From Muscardinus avellanarius (lineage: Eukaryota > Chordata > Mammalia > Rodentia > Gliridae), in contig OY726563.1 in NCBI GenBank assembly GCA_963383645.1, forward strand, positions 42,736,331 to 42,800,330: 64,000 bases of DNA, in the 5' to 3' direction. The notes beneath the pieces were generated by a model, which worked only from the letters and a program-made list of their open reading frames with translations, searched no databases and had not been told where the DNA came from. Shown here piece after piece: positions 1 through 10,180 of the stretch. How positions within the stretch are numbered: position 1 is the first letter of the stretch; every line of letters begins with the position of its first letter. Both the position numbers and the translations under genes were made by a program.

Positions 1-93
1 ACCCTGTTTCCAAATAAAAATATAAAATAGGTCTGGGAGTGTAGCCCGGAGGTAGAAGGGCTCCCAGGAACCCCAGTACCACCAAAAAAAAAA
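1..93 (+). repeat. B1-ID dimeric SINE, 5' cut by window edge (deleted subfamily)
   Basis: Only the end of the B1 half and the ID half are inside the window: ACCCTGTTTCCAAATAAAAA, then GGTCTGGGAGTGTAGCCCGG and CCCCAGTACCACC before an A tail. The diagnostic ID variant CTCCCAGGAACCCCAGTACC puts it in the same subfamily as the copies at 8433, 27039, 57324 and 60868. Confidence 0.85.
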
Positions 94-99
94 GACACA

Positions 100-1842
100 T
101 AAAGCAATAGAACAGGATAGAAAACCCAGAAATAGACCATGTATTTATAGTTAATTAATTTTTGGCAAAAATGCCAAGAACAGAAAAAGGAGAAGAGACA
201 ATCTCTTCAATAGATGGTTCTGGGAGAACTGTATATTCACATGCAGAAGAATTAAATTAGACTCTTATACCATATAGAAAGATCAACTCAAAATGTAAGA
301 CAACATAAGACCTAAAACTGTGAAACTACTAAAAGAAAACACAGGGGAAAACCTCCACAACACTGGTCTGGGCAGTGAATTTCAGGCATGACCTTAATAG
401 TGCAGGCAACAAAAACAAAAGATAAAATACTTAGGAATAAATCTAACTAAGGAGGTAGATGATCTCTACAGTGAAAAATTATGGAATACTAATGAAAGAA
501 ATTGAAGACCTTAGAAGACGGAAAGACTGCTCATATTTTTGAATAGGCAGAATAAATATTCTCAACATGTCCATACTACCAAAAGAAATCTACAGATAGA
601 AGACAATTTTCATAAAAAATACCAATGTCTTTCTTCACAGAGATAGAAAAATTAGTCCCAAAATTCACAGGGAAAAACAAGAAGCCCAGAATAGCCAAAG
701 CAATTCTGAGCAATAAGAATCATGCAGGAGGCATCTCAATACCTGATTTCAAATTATACTACAGAGTTATCATAATTAAAACAGTATGGCATTGGCACAA
801 AACAGACCCATAGGCCAATAGAATAGAACAGAAGAATTGGAAACAAATTCTCACACTTGTACCCAGTTAAATTTTGACAAAGAAGTCTAAAAATACACTG
901 GAGAAAAGAGCCTTTTCCAAAAATGGTTCTGGGAAGAAAACTGAGACATATCCATATGTCGAAGAATGAAATTAGATTCCAGTCTCTCACCCTGCATAAG
1001 AGTCAACTCAAGATGGATCAAAGCCCTAGAAATTAGATCAGAAATATTTAAATTACTGGAATAAAACACATTATCAACTCTCCACCATATAACCACTTGT
1101 ACAGATTTTCTCAATAAGACTGAAAAATTCAAGAAATAAAACTAAGAAGCAATAAATAGGATGGTATTAAATTAAAAGGTTTCTGCACAACAAAGGAAGC
1201 AATCTAGAGTCTGAAGAGAGAGACCCTAGAGAATAGGAGAAAATCTTTCCCAGATACTCTTCTGCTAGCCGACCAATGTCTACAATATATAAGGAACTCA
1301 AAAACCTTAACATCAAAAACTTATATAACCCAATTAAAATGAGCAATTGAACTGGATAGACACTTCTCAAAAGAACAAATAGAAATGGTCAACAATATAT
1401 GAAAAATGCTCAACATCATTAGCAATTTGGGAAATGCAAATCAAAACTACAATGAGATTTCATCTAACATCCAGTTAGAATGGCAATTATCAAAGGATAC
1501 AGGCAATAATAAATGCTGCCAAGGAGGTGGGGAAACAGGAACTCTTATATGAGATAAAAAGAACTTATATAAATGAGGTGAGAGACCAGTAGAATAGTGG
1601 GAGGAGACTGGTGGAGGAAGGTGGGAAGGAACAAAGGAAAACTGATGAAGGAAACAGTTCATATAATGCTATGTGCATATATGAAGTACCAGTACCGATC
1701 TCACTAATATGTATGGGGTGGGAGAAGTGGGGTGGGATCTGGAGGGAAGCACACCAAGTGCTGTGGGCATGTATGTTTCTATCACTTTGAACTTTATTAT
1801 GATGCATAATTACAATGCATCAATAAAGGTATTTAAAAAGCA
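100..1842 (+). mobile_element. LINE-1 3' fragment (ORF2 C-terminal region plus 3' UTR)
   Basis: Decayed LINE-1 in sense orientation. At 625-813 it encodes a stretch resembling the C-terminal part of ORF2p ([10 protein letters not shown], then [12 protein letters not shown] and KT.WHWHK). This is followed by the usual post-RT region (TTGACAAAGAAG, AAAAGAGCC, TCTTCAAT-type blocks) and the 3' UTR blocks near 1660-1830 (ATGTGCATATATGAAG, TATCACTTTGAACTT). The frame is broken by many stops, so it is not active. It is 5' truncated and the whole endonuclease and reverse transcriptase core is absent. Confidence 0.85.
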
Positions 1843-2847
1843 ACATCGATAAATGGGATGGCATCACACTAAAAGCTTCCTCACAACAAAGTAAATAATT
1901 GGCAAAGTGAAACGACAGCTTACAGGATAGGAGAAAATATTTGCAAACCTTATATCTGGTAATGGGTTAATATGCAAAATATATAAGAAATTTAAAAAAA
2001 TAGTATTTTAAAAACCCTATTAAAAATGGGCAAAGGACCCAAAGAACATTCCTCTACAGAAAACATGCAAATGGCCAATAGATACATAAAAATGCTGAGC
2101 GTTACTAATCATCAAGAAAATGCAAATAAAAACCAAAATGAGATCTCATCTTACGCCTGTTAGAATTGTTATCATCAAAAAAGATGAGAGATAAGTGTTA
2201 GAGAAGATTTGGGAAAAGAGTACTTTTATATATTTTATGGAAATGTAAATTAGTGCAGCCATTACAAAAAGAGTAGAGAGACTCTTCAAAAAGGTAAAAA
2301 TAAAACTATCATAAAATCCAGCAATCTCACTTTTCTGGGTATATATCAAAGGAACAGAAACTAATATATCTGTATGCTCATGTTTATTTCAGCACTATTC
2401 ACTATAGCCAAGGTATGGAATCAACCTAAGTCCCCCATCAACAGACAAACTGATAAAGTGTAGTATACGTACATAAAGAGGGGAAAACTAGTAGGCCTTA
2501 AAGAAGGAAGAACTCATAATTTATGATAGCATGGATGAATCTGAAGGACACTACACTAAATGAAATAAGCCAGCCACAGAAAGACAAGTGCTGTATAATC
2601 TCATATGTGAAATATAATAAAGTTGAACTCATAGAAATAGACTAAGAATGCAATGGATTTGCTAATTAGCTTGATGTTATCATGCCAGATTTTATGCATA
2701 TATCAAAGTGTCACATATATACAATTATAGTTTGTCAATCAAAGATAATATTAGGAGCAAACCAAATGTTAGGAGCATGTATGAATGTATCACTATGAAT
2801 TTTGCTATAATGTACACTTAAAATACATCAAGAAAATTAATAAAACA
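1843..2847 (+). mobile_element. LINE-1 3' fragment, second unit in tandem
   Basis: A second sense-strand LINE-1 tail starts directly after the first (GGGATGGCATCACACTAAAA, then TGGGCAAAGGACCCAAAGAACATTC-type text, and TATATCAAAGGAACAGAAAC). It ends near 2840 with AAAATACATCAAGAAAATTAATAAAAC. Its 3' UTR differs from the first unit, so it is a different LINE-1 lineage rather than a duplication. Many stops; not functional. Confidence 0.8.
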
Positions 2848-3030
2848 AGACTTGCTGGCACACGTCTGTAATCCTGATACTTGGGAGGTTGAGACAGAAG
2901 GATAGCAAGTTCAAGGTCAGTGTGTGGCAACAGAGTGAGACCCTGTTTCAAAATAATAAAGAGTGCTGGGTGTGTAAGTCAATGGCAGAGCACCCCTGGG
3001 TTCAATCCCGAATACCATGCACAAAAAAGA
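2848..3030 (+). repeat. B1-ID dimeric SINE, old copy
   Basis: Diverged B1 half (GGCACACGTCTGTAATCCTG) followed by GAGACCCTGTTTCAAAATAA and an ID half (GTAAGTCAATGGCAGAGCACCCCTGGGTTCAATCCC in degenerate form). Confidence 0.75.
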
Positions 3031-3053
3031 TTATTAAAAATACAATAGTAGTA

Positions 3054-3230
3054 AGATCCAGATGCATTGATGCATTCCTGTAATCTGAGAACCTGGGAGG
3101 CTGGAACTGAAGGACTGCAGGTTGATGGTAACTTAGTGAGACCCTGTTTCAAAATTAAAAAAAAAAAGGGCTGGGGGTATAACTCAGTGGTACAATGGAC
3201 TTGGACTCAATCCTCAGAACCACAAAAGGA
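3054..3230 (+). repeat. B1-ID dimeric SINE, old copy
   Basis: Diverged B1 half with GTAATCTGAGAACCTGGGAG, linker TTTCAAAATTAAAA and ID half GGGCTGGGGGTATAACTCAG ending near CCTCAGAACCACA. Confidence 0.75.
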
Positions 3231-3346
3231 GTAGTAACAATTTCTAAAAATTAAAATAAAACAGTTCACTAATAATTTAAATTTTGATTACAGTTGAAAT
3301 GATAGTGTGTATATATTTGATTAATTATCAAAAGGTTAAAAAAGTA

Positions 3347-3453
3347 ACCAGGCAGGGTGGCATATGCCTGTAATTCCAGTATTTGGGCAGCTGAGGAACA
3401 CAGGTTTGGGGCCAGCACACAGTATTTCGCAAAACCCTGTTTTAAAGTAAAAT
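3347..3453 (+). repeat. B1 half of an old SINE, split by a younger SINE
   Basis: ACCAGGCAGGGTGGCATATG to CCCTGTTTTAAAGTAAAA is the B1 half. Its ID half resumes at 3705-3762 (GTATGTAACTCAGAGATAGA) after the inserted copy at 3454-3704. Confidence 0.75.
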
Positions 3454-3704
3454 AAGCCGGGTGTGGTGGCCAACACTTGTAATCCCAGCACTCGGGAGGC
3501 TGAGACCAGAGGATCATGGTTCACGGACAGCCTCAGCTACTTAGTGAGGCCCTCCATAACTCAGTGAGACCCTGTTTCAAAATAAAGAATAAAAAATAGG
3601 GCAGGGGGTGTAGCCCAGAGGTTGAATGTCCCTGGGTTCCATCCCCAGACCTGTAAAATAAATAAAATAAAATAAAATAAAATAAAATAAAATAAAATAA
3701 AATA
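3454..3704 (+). repeat. B1-ID SINE with (AAAAT)n tail, nested in an older SINE
   Basis: Complete dimer: GCCGGGTGTGGTGGCC, CGGACAGCCTCAGC, GGGCAGGGGGTGTAGC and CCATCCCCAGACC. It is followed by a pentanucleotide AAAAT-type tail at about 3655-3704. It interrupts the SINE whose halves lie at 3347-3453 and 3705-3762. Confidence 0.85.
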
Positions 3705-3762
3705 CAGCAAGGTATGTAACTCAGAGATAGAATGCCTCTGGGTTCCATCTGTGGTAACACAC
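3705..3762 (+). repeat. ID half of the interrupted SINE
   Basis: GTATGTAACTCAGAGATAGA then GGGTTCCATC is the right half belonging with 3347-3453. Confidence 0.7.
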
Positions 3763-3765
3763 AAC

Positions 3766-4312
3766 AAAAAAGATATAAGGATGTGAAAGAACAAAGATGC
3801 ATTTACGATGAAATTGTTAAGCAAAAGAATCCACACACTTATATAGCCAATCAATTTTTGACAAAGGGGCCAACATCATACACTGGGGGAAAAATAGCCC
3901 TTTCCACAAATAGTGTTGACAAACCTAGTTACCCATAGTAGAAAAATGGAAATAAATCCCAACTTCTCACCCTACACAAGTCACCTCAAGATAAAACAAA
4001 GACCTGGAAATTAGACCAGAGACAGTTACTTGCAGAAGGCATAGGACCAACACTCCAACATATAGGCATGGATAAAACTTCCTCAATAAGACCCCAATGG
4101 AACAAGAAATTAAAACAAGGATTAATACTTGGGATTGCATTAAACTGAAGAGCACTTCTGTGTAGCAAATGTAACGTATCAAGAACCTTACTAGAGAGCC
4201 AACAGAATGGGAGAAGATCTTTGCTAGCCGCTTCTCCACTGCGGAACTACTATCTAGAATATATAAAGAACTCAAGAAACTCACTGCCAAAAAAATAACC
4301 CAATAAAAATGG
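3766..4312 (+). mobile_element. LINE-1 3' fragment, part 1 (interrupted)
   Basis: Sense LINE-1 text (CCAATCAATTTTTGACAAAG, TAGCCCTTTCCACAAA, AAACTTCCTCAATAAGACC). It continues at 4536 after a SINE insertion. Confidence 0.8.
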
Positions 4313-4535
4313 AAGCCGGGCGTGGTGGCGCACGCTTGTAATCCCAGCATTTGGGAGAGAGACTGAGACCAGAGGATGGTGGTTTGTGACAGCCTCAGCT
4401 ACTTAGTGAGGCCCCCCCATAACTCAGTGAGACCCTGTTTCAAAATAAAGAATAAAAAGTAGGGCAGGGGGTATAGCTCGGAGGTCGAATGCCTCTGGGT
4501 TCCATCCCCAGCCCCGCAAAACAAACAAAAAATAA
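4313..4535 (+). repeat. B1-ID SINE inserted in LINE-1
   Basis: Complete dimer beginning GCCGGGCGTGGTGGCGCACG, ID half GGTATAGCTCGGAGGTCGAA, end CCCCAGCCCCGCAAAA. It splits the LINE-1 at 3766-5490 and is therefore younger than it. Confidence 0.85.
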
Positions 4536-5490
4536 ATTAATTTAAAAAACTGGGCAAGTGAACTAAATAGATACTTGACAAAGAAATAAAAATGGCCAGT
4601 CAATACATAAAAAAGGTTCAACATTTTTAGCAATCAGAGAGATGCAAACCAAAACTAACTACCCTGAGATTTCACATAACCCCAATTAAAATGGCAATCA
4701 TTAAGAACACAAATAATAATAAATGCTGGTGAAGGTGTAGAGAAGAAGGAAACTTTGATAAATTTCTGATACATTGTGAGTGGGATCACAAATTAGTGCA
4801 AACACTTTGGAAAACAGTGTGGAGGGTCCTCAGAAAAATGGTAATGAACCTACCAAATTACCCAGCTATGGTACATCTGGGTATATACCCAAAATAATTG
4901 AAACCAAACTACCACATTAACACACACATATCTGTTTATAGCAGCACAATTCATAGTTGCCAAACTATGGAATCAGCTTAGATGTCTATCAACAAATGAA
5001 TGGATTACAAAACTATGGGATATACACAAAATAGAATTCTACTCAGTCATAAAAAATAACAAAATTATGTCATTTGCAGGGAAATGGAAAATAGATGGAA
5101 CTGGAGAATATTATGCTGAGATTAGTCAGTCACAAATAGTGAAAGGTCAGGTATTTTCCCTCATATGTGGAAGTAAGGGAGAAATTGAGACAAAGAAGGA
5201 ACTCTAGACAAAGGAGGAGAAACCTTAATGGAGTGAGAGAGGGGACCTAGTGAAGGGAGGTAGGAGTGGGAGGGAGAGTCAATGAGGGGAAAAACGTCAA
5301 TGGACACGATGCAAATATACAAGTTTATCAGTGCAAATGACATTATCTTGCATGGGGAAGAAGAGAGAGTAGGATAAGAGCTGGGGAGGTCTCACTAAGT
5401 ACTGTGGGCATGTATGCCTCTATCACTCTGAATATCATGCTGTATGATTGTAATGCATAAATAATATAAAAATGTGAAAGAGTAGAATTT
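4536..5490 (+). mobile_element. LINE-1 3' fragment, part 2, to the 3' end
   Basis: Continuation of the LINE-1 from 3766. It carries the common block ATGGAATCAGCTTAGATGTC, ACTCAGTCATAAAAAATAAC, the purine-rich 3' UTR (GGAGGTAGGAGTGGGAGGG) and the terminal TATCACTCTGAATATCATG with a loose A tail near 5460-5490. Confidence 0.85.
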
Positions 5491-5633
5491 AAAGATTTGG
5501 AAAACTGTCTATATTACAAAAAATGAGAAAGCATGTTTGAAAGGAAGTGGCAGACCCACTGTTTAAATAGGAGATTAGTGTAACTGTGAACTTTAGACCT
5601 GATCAACCATCTCAGTAAAAGCTGGGGATAGAG

Positions 5634-5852
5634 CCAGGCGTGGTGGCACATGCTTATAATCCCAGCGCTTGGGAGGCTGAGACAGGAGGATCGCACAGGT
5701 TCAAAGCCAGTCTCAGCTACTTAGTGAGGCTCTCAGCAACTTAGTGAGACCCTGTTTCCAAATAAAATATAAAAAATAGGTCTGGGAGTGTTGCCCGGAG
5801 GTAGAAAGCTTCTGGGTTCCATCCCCAGTAACACCACCAAAAAAAAAAAAAA
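5634..5852 (+). repeat. Young B1-ID SINE with 17-bp target-site duplication
   Basis: Full dimer (CCAGGCGTGGTGGCACATG to CCCCAGTAACACCACC plus A tail). The flanks AAAAGCTGGGGATAGAG at 5617-5633 and 5853-5869 are identical, a perfect target-site duplication of 17 bases. This marks L1-type insertion and a fairly recent date. Confidence 0.92.
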
Positions 5853-5869
5853 AAAAGCTGGGGATAGAG

Positions 5870-6338
5870 ATGACATTAGGTTTGCAGAATTGCTGCCAGC
5901 TGGGACTAAAAGAAACAAAGAAAATGAAACAAAATGAAGGGAGGTTGTTGGATTCTTAGATATTATAGGACAGAATTCTAGAACTATTTGTCTGCAAACA
6001 CATGTTATTGTTCAAGACAGGGAATGTTAGACCCTAAAGATGATTCAGAGATCATCAGGGTACCATTTCCAACACAAGTCCAAAGTGCACAGGTTTGGGG
6101 GGCTGGGATGCCTCCACCAACCTCAATTTCAAAGGGTGGGAGTAATGCCCAGCAAAGTTGTTGGTTTGCAGCTAGTTGGGCAGAGCTCTGCAGGCATGAC
6201 CTTTTCTCCAGCAGAGAACCATAACATGGATGGGGGCACTGCAGAGAGCCAGTGTTGGCCATCCCTGGTTGATTTGTTGGGTGACATTGCCAAACAAGTG
6301 GGTCTGGAAAGTAGAGCATGAAACCAAAGAGGAATATT

Positions 6339-6340
<2 letters not shown>
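5870..6340. other. Single-copy intronic DNA, no gene seen
   Basis: No recognised repeat. Open frames of up to about 104 codons run on both strands here. They overlap each other, lack splice context and match no family I know. Confidence 0.5.

Positions 6341-6388
<48 letters not shown>
6341..6388. repeat. (TG)n microsatellite, 24 units
   Basis: Uninterrupted TG run directly abutting the 3' end of a reverse-strand ID element, so on the SINE strand it is a (CA)n tail. Confidence 0.97.
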
Positions 6389-6392
<4 letters not shown>

Positions 6393-6447
6393 GGCGACTG
6401 AACAAAAGAGTACCCTGGCACTGAGTCAAACCTTCGGCCCTATTTTT
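6389..6447 (-). repeat. ID-type monomer, old
   Basis: Reverse-complement ID half (ACTGAACAAAAGAGTACCCTGG, then CTGAGTCAAACC). It abuts the (TG)n array and stands before a separate dimer. Confidence 0.6.
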
Positions 6448-6462
6448 ACTTATTCATTTAGT

Positions 6463-6640
6463 TTGTGGCACTAGGTAGGGATTGAATGCAGGGGCAGTAT
6501 AACCTCTAAGTTACACTACCAGCTCTTTTTATTTTGAAACAGGTTATTACTAAGTTGCTGAGGCTATCCTTTAACTTGTGGTACTCCTGTCTCAACCTCC
6601 TAAGTACTAGGATTACAGACGTGCCACCATACCTGGCCAA
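6463..6640 (-). repeat. B1-ID dimeric SINE
   Basis: Reverse orientation: GTGGCACTAGGTAGGGATTG (ID end), TTTATTTTGAAACAGG (linker), GGATTACAGACGTGCCACC (B1 start). Confidence 0.85.
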
Positions 6641-6958
6641 AGAGAACTATTCCTGTTCTTTAAGACCTCATGGAGTTTGCCTTGCTAGAGGCTTGCTTGG
6701 ACCCATCAATCCTTCCTTCTTTCCTCTTTCTCCCTAAGTGTGTCCTGCCATTTGTTTGACTTCACAGGTTCATAGCTGGAGAGTAAATTTGCTTCAGGTT
6801 CTCCCTCCCATATCTAATTTAAATGGTATTTAAATTATAACTTTGGACTTTAGTCTTTAGAATTAACGCTGAACTGAGTTAAAACTTTGCGGGGTTGTAT
6901 GGACTGAATTTGTTTTGCATGTGAGAAGGACCTGAATTTTGAATGGCCTGAGGCAGAT

Positions 6959-7287
6959 TGTCAGGGATGGAATTTGTGTCCTCTCCCAGATTCATATGTT
7001 GATTAACCCACAACATGATGGTTATAGGCGGTGATGGAGACCTCATTAATAGTATGAATGCCCTTATAAAAGGAACCCAGAAAGCTGCATACTCTCTTTT
7101 CCATCATATGAGGAAATAATGAGACGCCCACTAGCTATGAACTTGGAAACAGGCCCTCACCAGACACAGACTCTTCCCTTGCCTTGAGCTTCATCTCTCC
7201 AGCCTCCAGAAGTATGAGAAATAAATACAGTTCAATCCATTCAGTTGATGATATTTTTGTTATAGCAGCCTGAACTGCCTAAGACAT
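6959..7287 (+). mobile_element. MaLR-type LTR (MLT1/MST-like), solitary
   Basis: The layout matches mammalian MaLR LTRs as I remember them: a GGAATTTGTGTCC start, CAGATTCATATGTTGA, CCCTTATAAAAGGAACCC (TATA region) and AAACAGGCCCTCACCAGA. The polyadenylation signal GAGAAATAAATACAG and an end at GCCTGAACTGCCTAAGACA follow. No internal retroviral sequence flanks it, so it is a solo LTR. Confidence 0.8.
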
Positions 7288-8420
7288 TGCTGTTCTAGAT
7301 ATCTAAGGCTTTTTGCCCATATCCTAAATCTCTTGCAGCAGAACCCAGAGCTCAGGTATATTAATTGTTTGCTTGACAGTTAAATTAGATTCTGTCAGTC
7401 CATTTGTTTTGTAAACTCAAAAGCACTGTCTAAATGTGAGGATCTAATAATATTATGTTTGCAAAGTGCATGAAAGTCTCAGGTGAAATGTCCTCTAAAT
7501 CACAAAATCTTCTAAAGATATATTTCCTTAAAAGAAATGTTGTTTGGAATTGCTTATAGAAAGAAAGGTTGAATTTAGATAAAACTAAGTCAGTGGTGGG
7601 TGCTGTAATGTGAACTCAGCTGCTCAGTTTTATCAAGGTTTAGGTAATTACAGAGAACTGTTAGGCCTCCCACTTTAGCCATTGGAGCGGTCTGGCCTTA
7701 TTTTCCAGAAACTTCCAACATTGGAATGGGTAACTACTAATAATTATGCTAGGCCAAGTGTAAATTGGATTCATTCTAGATGAACTACTAGTCATGGAGG
7801 CACTATGCACGAGCTAGAGGGCTCTTTAGTCACTTTGAACCGATTTGTTGATCTACCCAATTTACTTGTCTAGCTTAATATTCCTACCCCCACGTCACAA
7901 TGGTGGGGCTTAGAAAATAGAAAAAGAGCAAATCAGGCACAATTGAAGATTTCTTTCAAAAGCATGGATTAAATGTGAGGGGAACTAATATCTCAGTTCT
8001 GCCAGAATCCACCATGATTTCAGACAAGGCAAATAACTGAAACTCTGAGGCTCAGATTTCTCATCTGCTCAGTCAAATTGGGCAATCATCAGCTTTTCAG
8101 GTTGAAAGGAATGTTGGAGCTCAATCTAGTTTGTCCACCTGGAAAATCAATTTTTTAATACAATAACCTGATAAGTAGCTGTATAACTTGTTTGCTTGTA
8201 CTAATTCTGGTGATGAGGAGCTTTCTGCCACAAGAGGTAGCTAATGCCTTTACAAAGTTTATTCTTTTACTAGGCCAAAATCTAAGATAAAGTGTTCTCA
8301 GGCTTCAGGCTTTAGGAACCTGGAATGTACTCTTTTGTAAGAAATGTATTTCCTTGTCTTTGCAAGGGTTCAAATAAAGGCTATTACATCGTCTCCAGAA
8401 ACTCTAGAATCTGGAGTTTA
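7288..8420. other. Single-copy intronic DNA; possible weak MIR near 7985-8085
   Basis: No gene. AACTCTGAGGCTCAGATTTC followed by TCATCTGCTCAG near 8040-8085 resembles the centre of a MIR but is too short to be sure. The rest shows no recognised repeat. Confidence 0.4.
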
Positions 8421-8432
8421 AAAATAATTTTG

Positions 8433-8630
8433 AGTTGAGCGTGGTGGCGCACGCTTGTAATCCCTGCGCTTGGGAGGCAGAGACAGGAGGATCGCAGAGG
8501 TTTGAAGCCAGCCACGCGCTGGCTTAGGAGACCCTGTTTCCAAATAAAAATGTAAAAATAGGTCTGGGAGTGTAGCCCGGAGGTAGAAGGGCTTCCAGGA
8601 ACCCCAGTACCACCAAAAAATAAAAATAAA
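8433..8630 (+). repeat. B1-ID SINE of the deleted subfamily, with TSD
   Basis: B1 half contains AGCCAGCCACGCGCTGGCTT in place of the usual CAGCTACTTAGTGAGG block. The ID half has GCTTCCAGGAACCCCAGTACC. Target-site duplication AAAATAATTTTG lies at 8421-8432 and 8631-8642. Confidence 0.9.
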
Positions 8631-8640
8631 AAAATAATTT

Positions 8641-8670
8641 TGTGTGTGTGTGCATGCGTGCGTGTGTGCG

Positions 8671-8714
<44 letters not shown>
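8641..8714. repeat. (TG)n microsatellite with CATG/CG interruptions
   Basis: 74-bp TG array with TGCATGCGTGCG interruptions at the start. It directly abuts a reverse-strand SINE. Confidence 0.95.
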
Positions 8715-8715
<1 letters not shown>

Positions 8716-8893
8716 CTGGGGACTGAATCCAGAGTCATTCTACCTCTGAGCTACATCTCCAGCCTTTTTAAAAAATTATTTTTATTGGAAACAATGCCTT
8801 GGTAAGTTGCTGAGGCTGGCCTTGAGCCTATGATCCTCCTGTTTTAGTCCCCAAACTACTGGTATTACAGGTGTGCAACACCACTCCTGGCTC
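8715..8893 (-). repeat. B1-ID dimeric SINE
   Basis: Reverse orientation: GACTGGGGACTGAATCCAG, TCATTCTACCTCTGAGCTAC, TTACAGGTGTGCAACACC. Confidence 0.85.
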
Positions 8894-9138
8894 TAAGATT
8901 ATTTTTTAGGTCAGTTTCTATTCTGATAGTCAGTGATTTCATGAAAATTTATGAGAAAAAACTAACCTTTTAATCTGGCCTTGCAAACAGTTTCTTGTTT
9001 TCAACTTTTTCTTTTCTATTCTTTCTTTAACCCTATCCGCCCAGCCTCAAACCTTTCATTTATTTCCTATCTCTTTTGCTTCTTTGTCTCCTCTTGTCTT
9101 TGTCTTCTTTACTTCCTTTCTCCTTCCTTCCTTCTTTT

Positions 9139-9219
9139 TTTCTGATAATGGAGATAGAACCTATGGCCTCTCACATGCTAGGCAAGTGCTTTACCACTTA
9201 GCTAAACTTTCAGACCCTT
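9139..9219 (-). repeat. ID monomer of the BC1 type
   Basis: Reverse ID unit that keeps the stem text CATGCTAGGCAAGTGCTTTACC, close to the BC1/ID consensus. The dimers in this window have lost this segment, so this is an ancestral-type monomer. Confidence 0.75.
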
Positions 9220-9220
9220 T

Positions 9221-9378
9221 AGCCTCTTTCTCATATTTAAGTTCTTCCCTGTCCCCAACTCAGAATCCACTATTTGTATTATTCTTACTCTGTGGCTTAA
9301 CTCTGTCTTGCTTGACTTAATCTATAGCCTCCTCTCTGAATTTCTGGCCTCTAGTTTTTCCCTGTCTAATCCATCTTG

Positions 9379-9379
<1 letters not shown>
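9221..9379 (+). repeat. Probable L2 fragment (upstream part)
   Basis: Pyrimidine-rich text with GCTTGACTTAATC and TCTGAATTTCTGGCC, consistent with the L2 that is clearer at 9652. Weak on its own. Confidence 0.35.

Positions 9380-9447
<68 letters not shown>
9380..9447. repeat. (TC)n microsatellite
   Basis: 68-bp uninterrupted TC array abutting a reverse SINE; (GA)n on the SINE strand. Confidence 0.96.
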
Positions 9448-9450
<3 letters not shown>

Positions 9451-9651
9451 GGGATTGGTCCCAGGGGTTTTCTACCTCTGAGCTACACTCCCTAAATCTA
9501 TTTTTATTCTTTATTTTGTAAAGGGGTCTCACTAAGTTGTTGAGGGCCTCATTAAGTTATTATGTTGCTAAAGCTGGCCTCCAACCTGTGATTGTCCTGT
9601 CTCAGCCTCCCAAGCACTGGGATTACAGGTGTGCACCACTGTGCCCAGGCT
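9448..9651 (-). repeat. B1-ID dimeric SINE
   Basis: Reverse orientation: GGGGATTGGTCCCAGGGG, TCTACCTCTGAGCTACACTC, GGGATTACAGGTGTGCACC. Inserted in L2-like DNA. Confidence 0.88.
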
Positions 9652-10180
9652 CCATTCTGTATTTCTAAAGTGTGCCTCTGAACCCTTTTATTCCCTTTCT
9701 ATTCCTTCTTCAACTAAATTTGGATCATATTGCAAATCTTCCCTACTCTTCAACCTGCCATCAAAAAATCTCCACCATCTCACTTTCTCAAACCCTCTAG
9801 GGAAATACATCCCCATTTCACTGTATTCCAGGAAGGTTCTATTTTCCTATTACTCAGCATTTTTATTATACCAGTTCCACTGCCTGAATTTTCCCCTTCC
9901 CCAATCCCTCGCCACCAGTAAAATCCTATCCATCTTGCCAGGTCAGTCTCAACTCTCTGCTTTATTAACTCTTCCCAGAGGACTGTAGCCTACTTCGCTG
10001 TTCGTCCACTGCACTCTGGGACCATTTTATTGTCTGTTTTATTCATCCAGAAATCAATCACACCTTGTCTTATAATATCTCTGAAATTATTTATCTCAGG
10101 TACTGTAGTTTAGCTGTTTCTTGTGTGTATATTTTGTCTCCCAACTACCTAAAAGCTCATCAAGGCCATGTGTTAAGATT
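9652..10180 (+). mobile_element. L2 LINE relic, 3' part
   Basis: Strongly pyrimidine-biased, with the L2 order of short blocks: CTTCTTCAACTAAATTTGG, ATTTATCTCAGGTACTGTAG, TGTGTGTATATTTTGTCTCC and CTAAAAGCTCATCAAGGCC. Heavily decayed. Read from general resemblance to the L2 3' consensus. Confidence 0.55.

Noticed and set aside
625..813. Open frame with protein-like text ([15 protein letters not shown])
   Set aside because: It is decayed LINE-1 ORF2 sequence, not a host gene.
100..5490. Possible full-length LINE-1
   Set aside because: Three separate 3' ends with different 3' UTRs in a row; no ORF1, promoter or reverse transcriptase core.
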